64,000 bases of DNA from Microbacterium hydrocarbonoxydans (GTDB lineage Bacteria > Actinomycetota > Actinomycetes > Actinomycetales > Microbacteriaceae), in the NCBI RefSeq assembly GCF_904831005.1, contig NZ_LR882982.1, positions 3,534,001 to 3,598,000 of the forward strand, given 5' to 3'. The notes beneath the pieces are model-generated. The model was not told where the DNA came from and did no database searches. It saw only the letters and a list, made by a program, of their open reading frames with translations. Shown here in pieces: positions 53,088 to 62,765 of this stretch. The number at the start of each line of letters is the position of its first letter. The stretch's first letter is position 1. A program made the position numbers and the translations under genes.

Positions 53088-54557
53088 GTGACCGAAAACG
53101 TCGATGTCGTCTTGATCGGTGGTGGCATCATGAGCGCCACCCTGGGTACTCTGCTGCACGAGCTGCAGCCGGATTGGAAGATCGTCGCATTCGAGCGACT
53201 CTCCGATGTGGCGCAGGAATCCTCGAACCCTTGGAACAATGCGGGCACGGGCCACGCAGCGCTGTGCGAGCTGAACTACATGCCGCAGCAGAAGGGCGCG
53301 CCTCTCGACCCTGCCAAGGCGGTCTCGATCAACGAGCAGTTCCAGCAGAGCCGTCAGTTCTGGTCGTCTCTCGTCGAGCGCGGAGTGCTCGACGAGCCCT
53401 CGACGTTCATCAACGCCACGCCGCACATGACGTTCGTCCGCGGTGAGAAGGATGTCGCGTACCTCAAGGACCGCTACGAGGTGCTCAAGAAGCAGCCTCT
53501 GTTCGACGGCATCGAATACAGCGAGGACTCCCGCGTCATCAACAAGTGGGCGCCGCTTCTGATGCAGCAGCGCCGCAAGGGCGAGCCTTTCGCGGCGACC
53601 CGCGTGCCGGCGGGAACCGATGTCGACTTCGGCGCACTGACCCACCAGCTCTTCGACCACCTCACCCAGTCGGGTGTCTCGCTGCGCACCAACCACGAGG
53701 TCCGCTCGCTGAAGAAGCAGAAGGACGGCTGGCTGGTCAAGTACCGCACCACCATCGGGCGCACCCCGAACGAGATCAAGGCGCGCTTCGTCTTCGTCGG
53801 CGCCGGCGGCTGGGCGCTCAAGCTGCTGCAGCGGTCGGGCATCCCCGAGATCAAGGGATACGGAGTGTTTCCGATCGGCGGGCAGTTCCTCAAGACGAGC
53901 AACCCCAAGATCGTGGCCCAGCACAAGGCCAAGGTCTATTCGCAGGCGTCGGTCGGCGCGCCCCCCATGTCGGTGCCGCACCTGGACACCCGCGTGGTCG
54001 ACGGCGAGGCGTCGCTCATGTTCGGCCCGTTCGCGACGTTCAGCCCCAAGTTCCTCAAGAACGGTTCGATGCTCGACCTCGTGACCCAGGTGCGGCCGCA
54101 CAACCTGTGGCCGATGCTGCGCGTCGCCTTCGCGAACCCCGACCTCATCACGTACCTGGTGGGCGAGCTGCTGAAGAACCACGGCAAGAAGGTCGACAGT
54201 CTGCGCACCTTCATGCCCACCGCGAAAGACGAGGACTGGACTCTGATCAACGCGGGTCAGCGCGCCCAGGTGATGAAGAAAGACCCCAAGAAGGGCGGCG
54301 TGCTGCAGTTCGGCACCGAAGTCGTGGCTGCGGCCGACGGATCGATCGCCGGCCTGCTCGGCGCCTCTCCGGGAGCATCCACGGCGGTGCCCATCATGCT
54401 CGACCTGCTCAAGAAGTGCTTCCCCGAGCAGTACCCCGGGTGGGAGTCCGAGCTGCGTGAGCTGATCCCGACCTTCGGGACCACGCTCAACACGGATGCG
54501 GCGCTGGCCGAGAAGTCCACCGCGGCCACGGCCGCCACGCTGGGCATCAACGAGTAA
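53088..54557 (+). CDS. mqo: Malate:quinone oxidoreductase
   Basis: A 489-residue FAD enzyme on the inner face of the membrane that oxidises malate and passes electrons to menaquinone, replacing NAD-dependent malate dehydrogenase in many actinobacteria. The FAD site DVVLIGGGIMSATLGTLL is at residues 3-20, and NPWNNAGTGHAALCELNY and VGAGGWALKLLQRSGIPE are family signatures. Length is normal. tdk follows 7 bp after its stop. Confidence 0.95.
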   Translation: MTENVDVVLIGGGIMSATLGTLLHELQPDWKIVAFERLSDVAQESSNPWNNAGTGHAALCELNYMPQQKGAPLDPAKAVSINEQFQQSRQFWSSLVERGVLDEPSTFINATPHMTFVRGEKDVAYLKDRYEVLKKQPLFDGIEYSEDSRVINKWAPLLMQQRRKGEPFAATRVPAGTDVDFGALTHQLFDHLTQSGVSLRTNHEVRSLKKQKDGWLVKYRTTIGRTPNEIKARFVFVGAGGWALKLLQRSGIPEIKGYGVFPIGGQFLKTSNPKIVAQHKAKVYSQASVGAPPMSVPHLDTRVVDGEASLMFGPFATFSPKFLKNGSMLDLVTQVRPHNLWPMLRVAFANPDLITYLVGELLKNHGKKVDSLRTFMPTAKDEDWTLINAGQRAQVMKKDPKKGGVLQFGTEVVAAADGSIAGLLGASPGASTAVPIMLDLLKKCFPEQYPGWESELRELIPTFGTTLNTDAALAEKSTAATAATLGINE

Positions 54558-54564
54558 CGCGCCG

Positions 54565-55176
54565 GTGGCGAAGCTCTACTTCCGCTACGGAGCGATGAAC
54601 TCCGGAAAGTCGACCTCGCTCCTGCAGGCGGCCTACAACTATGAGGAGCGCGGCCAGCACGTGCTGCTCGCCAAGCCTGCGATCGACACGAAGGGCGCAT
54701 CGCAGATCGACAGCAGGCTCGGCATGACCCGAGACGTCGACTTCCTCATCGGTGCGGATGATGACGCCAGAGCGCTCTTCGCGGAGCACAGTCGCGACCA
54801 GGCCATCGCGTGCCTCCTGATCGACGAGGCGCAGTTCCTCACCGCGGGGCAGGTCGACGATCTCTTCCGCATCGCGATCGAAGACGACATCCCGGTGATC
54901 GCCTACGGCATCCGGAACGACTTCCTCACCCACGCCTTCCCGGGATCCGCCCGGCTGCTCGCGATCGCGCACTCCCTCGAAGAGCTCAAGACCATCTGCC
55001 GCTGCGGACGCAAGGCCGTGTTCAACGGCAGGGTCATCGGAGGCCGCTTCGTGTTCGACGGCGACCAGGTCGCGATCGATGAGGGCGCCGACGGCTCTGC
55101 GACGCCCGAGCTGACGACGTACGAGTCGTTGTGCGGCGCCTGTTATCTGCAGGAGTCCGGCGGACGTCTGGGCTGA
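54565..55176 (+). CDS. tdk: Thymidine kinase
   Basis: A 203-residue type II thymidine kinase for nucleoside salvage. Walker A GAMNSGKST is at 9-17, LLIDEAQFLTAGQVD is the Walker B-like part, and Cys pairs in ICRCGRK and LCGACY bind zinc. The lasso loop region around residue 150-170 is present. The GTG at 54565 is chosen because homologous sequence starts there; no strong ribosome binding site is seen, so translation may be coupled to mqo. Confidence 0.93.
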   Translation: MAKLYFRYGAMNSGKSTSLLQAAYNYEERGQHVLLAKPAIDTKGASQIDSRLGMTRDVDFLIGADDDARALFAEHSRDQAIACLLIDEAQFLTAGQVDDLFRIAIEDDIPVIAYGIRNDFLTHAFPGSARLLAIAHSLEELKTICRCGRKAVFNGRVIGGRFVFDGDQVAIDEGADGSATPELTTYESLCGACYLQESGGRLG

Positions 55177-55270
55177 GTCCGCCCGACTCGTGGGTGCGTT
55201 CCGTTCCCACGCTTCACGATCTCCACCCCGCCGACCTCGTCGGAGGGGTGTTCGGTCGGACGCGGATTGC

Positions 55271-55283
55271 GTGGTCTGACCAC
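55271..55283 (+). promoter_or_regulatory. FadR/LldR-type operator 1
   Basis: gtggtctgaccac is a perfect palindrome around one central base with the TGGTC-N-GACCA core used by GntR/FadR-subfamily regulators. Confidence 0.7.
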
Positions 55284-55291
55284 ACGCGCTA

Positions 55292-55308
55292 CTGTGGTCA
55301 GACCACAG
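55292..55308 (+). promoter_or_regulatory. FadR/LldR-type operator 2
   Basis: ctgtggtcagaccacag is a perfect 17-bp palindrome with the same core. Its centre is 23 bp from operator 1, about two helical turns, so two dimers can bind on one face just upstream of the regulator gene. Confidence 0.75.
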
Positions 55309-55355
55309 GACCGCACTCGCGCGGAGACTGATCAGACCGGCGACGAGGAGAGCGG

Positions 55356-56096
55356 ATGCCCGAGCAGACCGCACGCGCATGGCGCCTCGTGCTCGAGCAC
55401 ATCGAGCGCGACCTCCTCGACGGACGTATCGGCCCGGGGGATCGGCTTCCCTCCGAACGCGACCTCGCGACCGACCTCGGTGTGGGGCGCTCGAGCGTGC
55501 GTGAGGCGCTGCGAGTGCTCGAGGTGATGGGGTTGATCCGCACGTCCGCGGGTTCGGGCCCCCAGTCCGGGGCCATCGTGATCTCGACCCCCACGGGTGG
55601 CATGTCCACGTTGCTGCGCCTCCAGGTCGCCGCGCGAGGATTCCCGCTCGAAGACGTCGTGCAGACCCGTCTTCTCCTCGAGGATGCGGTCGTCGCGGCG
55701 CTCGCTGACAGAGCCGAGCGAGACCTCAGCGCCGCGCACCGCGTGCTCGACGCGATGGACGTCGAGGGGCTGACGCCTGCGGAGTTCCTCGCCCTCGATG
55801 CCGAGCTGCACCTGGCTCTCGCCGACTCGAGCGGCAACACCGTGGTCGCGGCGATCATGGCCGGGCTCCGCACCGCCATCGAGTCCTACGTGCAGGAGGG
55901 GGCCGCGGCGGTCGCCGACTGGGACGGCATGGCAGAGGGCCTGCGCGCCGAGCACCGCGCGATCGTCGGTGCGATCGGCGCGGGTGACGCCCGGACCGCG
56001 CGTGATCTCGTGCGAGCTCATATCACCGGCTACTACGAACGCACCGGGTCCCTGAGCCTGTCTCAGGGCGACGGTTCTCCACGAACGACCCACTGA
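55356..56096 (+). CDS. lldR: GntR/FadR-subfamily regulator of lactate use (LldR-like)
   Basis: A 246-residue transcription factor. The N-terminal GntR winged helix contains [34 protein letters not shown], and the C-terminal FCD ligand-binding domain (about 90-230) carries the conserved Asp and His residues ([27 protein letters not shown]). It lies 10 bp before an L-lactate dehydrogenase gene and behind two TGGTC-N-GACCA operators, so it probably represses both genes until L-lactate is present. Confidence 0.88.
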   Translation: MPEQTARAWRLVLEHIERDLLDGRIGPGDRLPSERDLATDLGVGRSSVREALRVLEVMGLIRTSAGSGPQSGAIVISTPTGGMSTLLRLQVAARGFPLEDVVQTRLLLEDAVVAALADRAERDLSAAHRVLDAMDVEGLTPAEFLALDAELHLALADSSGNTVVAAIMAGLRTAIESYVQEGAAAVADWDGMAEGLRAEHRAIVGAIGAGDARTARDLVRAHITGYYERTGSLSLSQGDGSPRTTH

Positions 56097-56106
56097 AAGG
56101 ACAGCG

Positions 56107-57366
56107 ATGGTCCAGCGCCAGCTCCCCAACCCCGCAGAGCTCCTCGAGCTCATGCAGTTCAAGAAGCCTCAGCTCGACGGAAAGAAGCGGCGCCTCGACG
56201 GCGCGCTGACGATCGACGACCTGCGCACGATCGCCAAGCGCCGCACGCCCAAGGCTGCGTTCGACTACACCGACGGCGCCGCAGAGGGCGAGCTGTCGCT
56301 CACTCGGGCACGGCAGGCTTTCCAGGACGTCGAGTTCCACCCCGGCATCCTCCGCCCCGCGCCCGACGTCGACACCTCCGTCGACATCCTCGGCGGACCG
56401 TCCGCCCTGCCTTTCGGCATCGCCCCGACCGGCTTCACACGTCTCATGCAGACCGAGGGCGAGGTCGCGGGTGCCGGTGCCGCGGCAGCCGCCGGCATCC
56501 CGTTCACGCTGTCGACCCTCGGCACCACGTCGATCGAGGGCGTCAAGGCGGCGAACCCGCACGGCCGCAACTGGTTCCAGCTCTACGTCATGCGCGATCG
56601 CGAGATCTCGTACGAGCTCACCCGCCGCGCTGCGGCCGCAGGCTTCGACACGCTGCAGTTCACCGTCGACACCCCGGTCGCGGGCGCGCGCCTGCGCGAC
56701 AAGCGCAACGGCTTCAGCATCCCGCCGCAGCTCACCCTCGGCACGATCATCAACGCCATCCCGCGTCCGTGGTGGTGGTACGACTTCCTCACGACGCCCA
56801 AGCTCGAGTTCGCCTCGCTCAGCACCACGGGCGGCACGGTCGGGGAGCTGCTCGATGCCGCGATGGACCCGACCATCAGCTATGACGACCTCGCCGTGAT
56901 CCGTGACATCTGGCCGGGCAAGATCGTGATCAAGGGCGTGCAGAACGTCGAGGACTCGGTGCGGCTGCGCGACGCGGGCGTCGACGGCATCGTGCTGTCG
57001 AACCACGGCGGGCGTCAGCTCGACCGTGCTCCGATCCCGTTCCACCTGCTGCCCGAGGTTCGCAGGGCCGTGGGCGACGACTTCACCGTCATGGTCGACA
57101 CCGGCATCATGAACGGCGCCGACATCGTCGCCGCGGTCGCCCTGGGAGCCGACTTCACCCTCATCGGACGCGCGTACCTGTACGGGCTGATGGCCGGTGG
57201 CCGTGCTGGCGTCGACCGCACGATCGAGATCCTGCGCACCGAGATCGAGCGCACGATGCGCCTTCTCGGTGTCGCTTCGCTCGCTGAGCTCGAGCCCTCG
57301 CACGTCACCCAGCTCACGCGTCTCGTGCCGGTCGCCCGCGCCGCATCCGACGTCGTCGTGAGCTGA
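56107..57366 (+). CDS. lldD: Quinone-dependent L-lactate dehydrogenase (FMN)
   Basis: A 419-residue FMN enzyme oxidising L-lactate to pyruvate with electrons going to the quinone pool. It has [12 protein letters not shown] near residue 55, [21 protein letters not shown], the catalytic His in [14 protein letters not shown] (about residue 300) and [35 protein letters not shown] for FMN phosphate. Length and motifs match LldD. gaaagga precedes the ATG. It is regulated with lldR. Confidence 0.93.
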   Translation: MVQRQLPNPAELLELMQFKKPQLDGKKRRLDGALTIDDLRTIAKRRTPKAAFDYTDGAAEGELSLTRARQAFQDVEFHPGILRPAPDVDTSVDILGGPSALPFGIAPTGFTRLMQTEGEVAGAGAAAAAGIPFTLSTLGTTSIEGVKAANPHGRNWFQLYVMRDREISYELTRRAAAAGFDTLQFTVDTPVAGARLRDKRNGFSIPPQLTLGTIINAIPRPWWWYDFLTTPKLEFASLSTTGGTVGELLDAAMDPTISYDDLAVIRDIWPGKIVIKGVQNVEDSVRLRDAGVDGIVLSNHGGRQLDRAPIPFHLLPEVRRAVGDDFTVMVDTGIMNGADIVAAVALGADFTLIGRAYLYGLMAGGRAGVDRTIEILRTEIERTMRLLGVASLAELEPSHVTQLTRLVPVARAASDVVVS

Positions 57367-57474
57367 AGCACACGCGTTCCGCCCCTCGCGTCACCGTCCC
57401 GAGCATCGTTCGAGGCGGCGGCGTGAGGGCGGCGCCTCGTGAGGCACCCGAGGGCGGTCTCCCGCCGGCTCGGA

Positions 57475-58230
57475 TCAGAGCGTCTTCAGCAGATCGTCGA
57501 GCTTGTCGGCTGTGTCTTCCCAGCCGTCGACGGCCACCGAGGGCACGCCGATCGCGCGCACGGGGTAGTCGTTGCCGCCCTCGTCGAGACGGTCACCGTA
57601 GAAGAGCATCGAGCCCAGGGGGATTCCGGTGCGCTCCGCGAGTTGACGCATGCCATAGGCCTTGTCGATCCCTGCGCGGGTGATGTCGATCGAGGTCGAA
57701 CCGCCCGAGCGCACCTCGAGGCCGGGCAGTCGTGCCGCCACGGCATCCCGCAGGGCCTCGCGCTTCGAGCCCATCGGGTCCCAGTCGTGCTTGGCGTCAC
57801 GGGGTGCCGTCTGGCCGAGGGCCGAGAACGTGATCTGCGAGCCGCGGTCCTCGAGGATCTCGCCCCAGGGGTCGGCTTCCCACAGGCCCAGGCGCTCGGC
57901 CTCTTCGCGCAGAGCCGTGAGGGCCGCAGACTTCTCCTCGGCGCTCAGGTCGTGCGCGTACAGCGGCGTGAAGTCACTGCCGTCGTGACGCAGGTAGCGG
58001 GTGCCGCAGGTGGGCAGCAGGTGCAGGCGGGCGACCGCCACGGCGTCCGCGTCGGTCAGCTGAGCGATGACCTGCGAGCGGAACTGCGCTTCGTTGCCGC
58101 CCGAGATGATCGCGACGTCGACGGTGCGCAGCAGCGCGAGCAGCTGTGCGGCGATCCGAGGGCTGATGGCGCCCTTCGAGGGAGCGAGCGTGTCATCGAG
58201 GTCGAAGGCGACGAGGGCAGGCGTGGTCAT
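57475..58230 (-). CDS. HAD-IIB family phosphatase
   Basis: A 251-residue HAD hydrolase. Motif I is VAFDLDDTLAPSKGAIS, motif II IISGGNEAQF, and the C-terminal motif IV is FYGDRLDEGGNDYPV. A C2B cap lies between. This looks like the phosphomannomutase/sucrose-phosphatase branch; the substrate is unknown. The ATG at 58230 is taken because motif I starts soon after; the longer frame upstream overlaps the tRNA-Pro terminator. Confidence 0.82.
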   Translation of the reverse strand: MTTPALVAFDLDDTLAPSKGAISPRIAAQLLALLRTVDVAIISGGNEAQFRSQVIAQLTDADAVAVARLHLLPTCGTRYLRHDGSDFTPLYAHDLSAEEKSAALTALREEAERLGLWEADPWGEILEDRGSQITFSALGQTAPRDAKHDWDPMGSKREALRDAVAARLPGLEVRSGGSTSIDITRAGIDKAYGMRQLAERTGIPLGSMLFYGDRLDEGGNDYPVRAIGVPSVAVDGWEDTADKLDDLLKTL

Positions 58231-58279
58231 GATCTTCCCAAGATACGGGGCGGATGCCGGTGCAGCCGCCGGTACAGAG

Positions 58280-58303
58280 AAGGCCGCCCGTGAGGGCGGC
58301 CTT
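58280..58303 (-). terminator. Terminator of tRNA-Pro
   Basis: aaggccgccc and gggcggcctt form a perfect 10-bp stem with a 4-nt loop, just downstream of the tRNA on the minus strand, followed by ttctct. Confidence 0.75.
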
Positions 58304-58310
58304 CGTGTCA

Positions 58311-58388
<78 letters not shown>

Positions 58389-58441
58389 TTTTGCAACCCT
58401 CCGAGTCTACAAGAGAGGAGGGTGAAACGGCGAATCGACGC

Positions 58442-59377
58442 TCAGTCCCGGGCCGTGAGCGTGAGCAGCGTCGCCTCGGGGCGACATGCGAAGCGCACCG
58501 GCGCATAGATCGAGTGTCCGCAGCCCGCGCTGACATTGAGAGGCACGGTGCGCCCGTCGGTCGTCCACGTGCTGAGTCCCTTGGCCTGCTTCAGAGGGAT
58601 GTCGCAGTTCGCGACGAGCGCGCCGTAGCCGGGCAGGCACACCTGACCGCCGTGCGTGTGACCGCCGAAGATGGCCTCTGCGCCCAGATCGATGAACCCG
58701 TCGAGCACGCGCTGGTACGGAGCATGGGTCACACCGATCACCGAGGTGTCGGCATCCCGAGGCCCGAGGCGGTCGATCGCGGCGGGGAGGTCCTCGAGGC
58801 GGTCCCAGTCGCGGTGCGCATCGCTGACCCCGAAGAAGTCGACCTGATTGCCGGCGACCGTCAGGCGGGCAGCGGTGTTGTTCAGGGTCGACCAGCCGAG
58901 CTCGGCGCTGAAGTACGCATCCATCGCGGCGGTGTCGAGCGTGGAGGCCTTCTGGTGCTTCTTAGACGGGCCCATGAAGTACCGCAGGGGATTGCGCGGC
59001 GACGGCGCGGTGACATCGTTCGATCCGTGCACGAAGACGCCCGGGATGCCGGCGAGCGGATCGAACGCGCGGCGGATGCCGTCGAGCCCGTCGCGGTGTC
59101 CGAGGTTGTCACCGGTGTTGACGATCAGATCAGGCTTCAGCTGGGCGAGCGAGGCCAGCCAGTCCTGCTTGCGATGCTGCCACGGCGCCATGTGGGCATC
59201 CGAGATGTGCAGCACGCGAATAGGGGCGGAGCCGGGTGCCAGCGCGGATGCCGTGGCCTCGCGCACCGTGAACAGGTAGCGCTCGATGCCGATTCCCCAC
59301 ACCGCTGCCGCGGCACCGGCGGCCCCCACCGCGCCGAGCGCGATGAGGGCCGGGTGTGCTGACGTGCGAGCGGTCAC
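58442..59377 (-). CDS. Membrane-anchored metallophosphoesterase
   Basis: A 311-residue calcineurin-like phosphoesterase. A transmembrane helix (about 10-28) is followed by the metal motifs VLHISDAHM, NTGDNLG, HGSNDV and FGGHTHGGQV. Relatives hydrolyse UDP-diacylglucosamine or phosphodiesters; the substrate here is unknown. It starts with GTG overlapping the stop of the upstream PBP gene (GTGA on the minus strand), the conserved ponA-phosphoesterase pairing of actinobacteria, which suggests a role linked to the cell envelope. Confidence 0.88.
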   Translation of the reverse strand: MTARTSAHPALIALGAVGAAGAAAAVWGIGIERYLFTVREATASALAPGSAPIRVLHISDAHMAPWQHRKQDWLASLAQLKPDLIVNTGDNLGHRDGLDGIRRAFDPLAGIPGVFVHGSNDVTAPSPRNPLRYFMGPSKKHQKASTLDTAAMDAYFSAELGWSTLNNTAARLTVAGNQVDFFGVSDAHRDWDRLEDLPAAIDRLGPRDADTSVIGVTHAPYQRVLDGFIDLGAEAIFGGHTHGGQVCLPGYGALVANCDIPLKQAKGLSTWTTDGRTVPLNVSAGCGHSIYAPVRFACRPEATLLTLTARD

Positions 59378-61935
59378 TTGCAGGTGACCGTGATCGACGT
59401 GCTCTTGTTCGTCGCCGTGTTCGCAGCCGGGTTCGTGCTCTCGACCGTGGAACCCGGAGGGTTGCACGAGTTGTCGAACGAGATCGACGTGAAGCCCGCG
59501 CCGAACAGCGCGTTCTGCGCGTTCGACTTCGACTGGCCGGTGATGTCCGGCACGGTCACAGCCTGACCGTTGCTCGGCGAGATCGTCACCGTCGCGCCGC
59601 TCGCGGCCTGACCGGCAGGGTCCTGCGCGACCACGACATCACCCTCGGGTCCGTCGACCGGAGCACCGACGACGACCTGGAAGCTCTTCTCACGCAGAGC
59701 CTGCGTCGCCGCGTCAACCGACATTCCGACCACGTTCGGCACGTCTGTGAGGATCTGACGGCTGAGGTTGTTGTCCGGCGGCGGGAAGGCGTCGCCGCCG
59801 TAGATGTCATTGGCCGCGCCCTGCATGGTCCTGGCGAGCGTGTAGCGCATCGCGTTCAGGTCGGTTCCGCCCCAGCTCTGACGCAGGATGCTGGCGGTGC
59901 CGGTGGAGCGGCCCACCCACACCGAGGTGGTGACGTTCGTGCTCGACTCGATCATCATGGTTCCCCACGACTCGTGGGTTCCGGTCTTGCCGATCAGGGG
60001 CACGCCGTCGTTGGTGTTCGCGCGGTTTCCCGTGCCGCCGCCGTTCATCACGCCCTGCAGGGCGAAAGCGGCGGTCGCTGCGACCTCGGGCTTGATCACT
60101 TCGGAGCAGTTCTGCTCGGGGATGGGCAGGTCCTTGCCGTCCGCGTCGACCACACGGTCGATGGCGCGCGGCGCGCAGTAGACGCCCTTGTTGGCGACCG
60201 TCGCATACGCTCCCGCCATCGCGAGAGGCGAGATGTACTTCGGTCCGAGGATGTCGTACGGTGCGGGCGGGTCATCCGTGGTCTTGCCGCCGTTGGACAG
60301 CGTGACCCCCATGCGATCGGCGACCCCGTTGATCTCGCAGAGATCGAGCTTCTCCGCCATCGCGAGGTAGCCGCTGTTGAGAGAGTCCGCCGTGAACTTC
60401 AGGACGTTCCCGGTGTAACCGCCCTGGTTTCCGAAGTTCTGGATCTTGGTGCGGTTCGTCAGCGTCTCGTCACCGCACCGGAACTTCGTGAACACGCGGT
60501 TGTTCGCGTTCAGGGTCTCGCGCACCGAATGCCCGTTCTCGAGCCAGTCGATCAGGGTGAACAGCTTGTATGTCGATCCGACCGAGAAGCCGTTCGATCC
60601 GCCGTGCGCCTTGTCGGTGGCGAACACCAGTGCGCTGTAGGCCTGGTCTCCCTGGATGGTCTCGCTGAAGTTGGTGTTCTGCGTGATCGAGAGCACCCGA
60701 CCCGTCTGCGTCTCGAGCGAGACGCCGGCCGCACCGAAGTACTGGTTGTCGTAGTTCGCCGGGACCGTCTCGAGCATCTCCGCCGCAGCAGCGTTCTGGA
60801 TGTCGATGTTCATGGTCGAGTAGATCTTCAGCCCGCCCTGACGCAGCAGGTCGCGACGGTCTTCCTCGGTCTCTCCGAAAGCCGGGTCGGTCAGGACGAC
60901 CGACTTCACGTACTCGCAGAAGTAGGCGCTGCGTCCGATGTTCACGGCCGAGGCGCAGCCCTGCGTGGGCTGGCTGATCGCGGGGCCGATGGGGGAGGCG
61001 TTCGCCTCGTCGAACTGCGCCTGCGTGATCTTGCCGTTCGCGAGCATGCGCTCGAGCACGTAGGTGCGACGATCCATGGTCTCGGCGTAGCCATCCGCCT
61101 CGCTGTTGTGCCCGACGCCCTCGTCATCGGTCCAGGTCCCCTGCGGCTGGTCGATGCGGTACTGGTTCGGGTTCTGCACCATGCCGGCGATCGTCGCCGC
61201 CTGCGCGAGGGTCAGATTCGCCGCGGTGGTGGAGAAGTAGTAGTTGGCGGCCGATTCGATGCCGTACACCGTGCCGCCGAAGTTCGCGATGTTGAGGTAC
61301 CCGAGAAGGATGTCGTTCTTCGAGTACTCCTTCTCGACCTGCAGGGCGAAGCGCATCTCCTGCAGCTTGCGCTCGACGCCCTTCGCGCCGTCGGCGTTCG
61401 TGGCGTCCTGCCAGCACTGCTGCAGGTCGTCCGCGTAGGTGCCCGAGGCCGGGTCCGCCTCCTGCTCGCACTCCTGGATCAGCACGTTCTTCACGTACTG
61501 CTGAGTGATGGTCGACGCACCACGGTCGTCGGTGCCGCGCAGGTTGTCGACGAGGGCCTTGGCCGTCGCGCCCACGTTCACGCCGCCGTGGCTGAAGTAG
61601 TCCTTGTCCTCGCTCGAGAGGATCGCGTCGTACACGACGGGGTTGATCTGCTCGTACGTCACCGGGATGCGGTTCTGCTCATAGAACGACGCGAGCTCGA
61701 TCTCGTTGCCGGCCGAATCGGTCGCGACGATGGTCGACTGCTCCATCGGCCGGTTGACCTGGAGGTTGGCGGGAAGATCCTGGAAGATCGTCAGCGCCTG
61801 CGAGCCTGCGATACCGGTCATCGCGAGGACCGGGGTGACGCTGGCCGCGACGAGGAGTCCGGCGACAGCGCTCAGTCCGACGAGCCCGAGGACTCCACCG
61901 AGCGCACCACTCACCGTGCGATTCTTTTGGGGCAT
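59374..61935 (-). CDS. Class A penicillin-binding protein with two PASTA domains
   Basis: An 853-residue bifunctional peptidoglycan synthase. One N-terminal transmembrane helix (about 15-40) is followed by the GT51 glycosyltransferase with SSEDKDYFSHGGV and RGASTITQQYVKN, then the transpeptidase with SVGSTYKLF (Ser nucleophile) and IGKTGTHESWG. Two PASTA repeats end the protein (DVPNVVGMSVDAATQAL and VPDITGQSKSNAQNAL). The ATG at 61935 has a -10 box 7 nt upstream on the minus strand (61943-61948); the longer frame upstream crosses into the divergent operon. Confidence 0.95.
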   Translation of the reverse strand: MPQKNRTVSGALGGVLGLVGLSAVAGLLVAASVTPVLAMTGIAGSQALTIFQDLPANLQVNRPMEQSTIVATDSAGNEIELASFYEQNRIPVTYEQINPVVYDAILSSEDKDYFSHGGVNVGATAKALVDNLRGTDDRGASTITQQYVKNVLIQECEQEADPASGTYADDLQQCWQDATNADGAKGVERKLQEMRFALQVEKEYSKNDILLGYLNIANFGGTVYGIESAANYYFSTTAANLTLAQAATIAGMVQNPNQYRIDQPQGTWTDDEGVGHNSEADGYAETMDRRTYVLERMLANGKITQAQFDEANASPIGPAISQPTQGCASAVNIGRSAYFCEYVKSVVLTDPAFGETEEDRRDLLRQGGLKIYSTMNIDIQNAAAAEMLETVPANYDNQYFGAAGVSLETQTGRVLSITQNTNFSETIQGDQAYSALVFATDKAHGGSNGFSVGSTYKLFTLIDWLENGHSVRETLNANNRVFTKFRCGDETLTNRTKIQNFGNQGGYTGNVLKFTADSLNSGYLAMAEKLDLCEINGVADRMGVTLSNGGKTTDDPPAPYDILGPKYISPLAMAGAYATVANKGVYCAPRAIDRVVDADGKDLPIPEQNCSEVIKPEVAATAAFALQGVMNGGGTGNRANTNDGVPLIGKTGTHESWGTMMIESSTNVTTSVWVGRSTGTASILRQSWGGTDLNAMRYTLARTMQGAANDIYGGDAFPPPDNNLSRQILTDVPNVVGMSVDAATQALREKSFQVVVGAPVDGPEGDVVVAQDPAGQAASGATVTISPSNGQAVTVPDITGQSKSNAQNALFGAGFTSISFDNSCNPPGSTVESTNPAANTATNKSTSITVTCK

Positions 61936-61942
61936 ACGCTTG

Positions 61943-61948
61943 ATCGTA
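61943..61948 (-). promoter_or_regulatory. -10 box of the PBP gene, near-leaderless
   Basis: TACGAT on the minus strand ends 7 nt before the ATG at 61935. Confidence 0.45.
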
Positions 61949-62014
61949 GGGGAGTTCCCTGAATACAGCCTTTGACGCATCTGCGGGTCGCGGATGCGGC
62001 CAGACAGGAGTGCC

Positions 62015-62239
62015 ATGATCACGTGGGAATACCTCACCACGCCGCTGCTCATCCACAACACCGCCGCGATCCTCAACAACTGGGGCAAGCAGGGCTGGGA
62101 ACTGGTCCAGGTCGTGCAGGGCCCCGAGGGTGGGCTCGTCGCCTACTTCAAGCGTCCGGTGACGTCGGACGCGGCGGGCAACGCGGGACTCGCCGCTGCC
62201 GCGCAGGCGTCCCGTCAGTTCGAGGGTGGTGCCGCGTGA
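62015..62239 (+). CDS. DUF4177 family small protein
   Basis: A 74-residue protein of unknown function. ITWEYLTTPLLIHNTAAILNNWGKQGWELVQVV is the DUF4177 core: two strands around a helix with the conserved W-E-L ending. An Ala-rich tail follows. The ATG has caggag 5 nt upstream. It overlaps the RidA gene as GTGA and is divergent from the PBP gene; the pairing with RidA is frequent in Microbacteriaceae-type genomes, but no function is known to me. Confidence 0.85.
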   Translation: MITWEYLTTPLLIHNTAAILNNWGKQGWELVQVVQGPEGGLVAYFKRPVTSDAAGNAGLAAAAQASRQFEGGAA

Positions 62240-62694
62240 GCCTCTCCGCGCGTCTCGCCGAGCTCGGCATCGAGCTTCCTGCCGTCGCAGCGCCGGTGGC
62301 GGCCTACGTCCCCGCTGTCGTGCACGACGGCCTCGTCTACACCTCGGGCCAGCTGCCGTTCGCAGGCGGCGCGCTGCCCGCGACCGGCAAGGTCGGCGCC
62401 GAGGTCTCCGCCGACGACGCGAACGTCTACGCCCGCACCTGTGCGCTGAACGCACTCGCCGCCGCTGCGGACGCCGCCGGCGGCGTCGACAACATCGCCG
62501 GGGTCCTGAGGGTCGGCGGCTTCGTGGCATCCGTTCCGGAGTTCACCGGACAGCCGGGAGTGATCAACGGAGCGAGCCTGGTGCTCGGTGAGATCTTCGG
62601 CGACGCAGGGCGCCACGCCCGTGCTGCGGTGGGCGTGCCTGTGCTTCCGCTCGACAGCCCGGTCGAGGTCGAGGTCACCTTCATCCTCGCCTGA
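62236..62694 (+). CDS. RidA family protein
   Basis: A 152-residue protein of the RidA/YjgF family, which hydrolyses reactive enamines and imines made by PLP enzymes. GLVYTSGQLPF, CALNALAAAADAAGGVDNIAGVLRVGGFVAS and GRHARAAVGVPVLPLDSPVEVEV follow the family pattern. The usual catalytic Arg of RidA proper is represented in a diverged segment (GRHARAAVG), so it may belong to a sister subgroup. It starts with GTG overlapping the DUF4177 stop. Confidence 0.88.
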   Translation: MSLSARLAELGIELPAVAAPVAAYVPAVVHDGLVYTSGQLPFAGGALPATGKVGAEVSADDANVYARTCALNALAAAADAAGGVDNIAGVLRVGGFVASVPEFTGQPGVINGASLVLGEIFGDAGRHARAAVGVPVLPLDSPVEVEVTFILA

Positions 62695-62707
62695 CGCCTC
62701 GAGCAGA

Positions 62708-62741
62708 GAACGCCCCCTCCTGTGATCGGGAGGGGGCGTTC
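62708..62741 (+). terminator. Bidirectional terminator between ridA and acs
   Basis: gaacgccccctcc (62708-62720) and ggagggggcgttc (62729-62741) form a perfect 13-bp stem with an 8-nt loop between convergent genes. Confidence 0.8.
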
Positions 62742-62765
62742 TGCATCCGGTCGTGGCGTGGGGGT

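Noticed and set aside
59356..61962. Long open frame of about 870 codons on the plus strand
   Set aside because: It lies fully antisense to the PBP gene, has biased Arg/Val composition and no family motif; it is a shadow of the high-GC coding strand.
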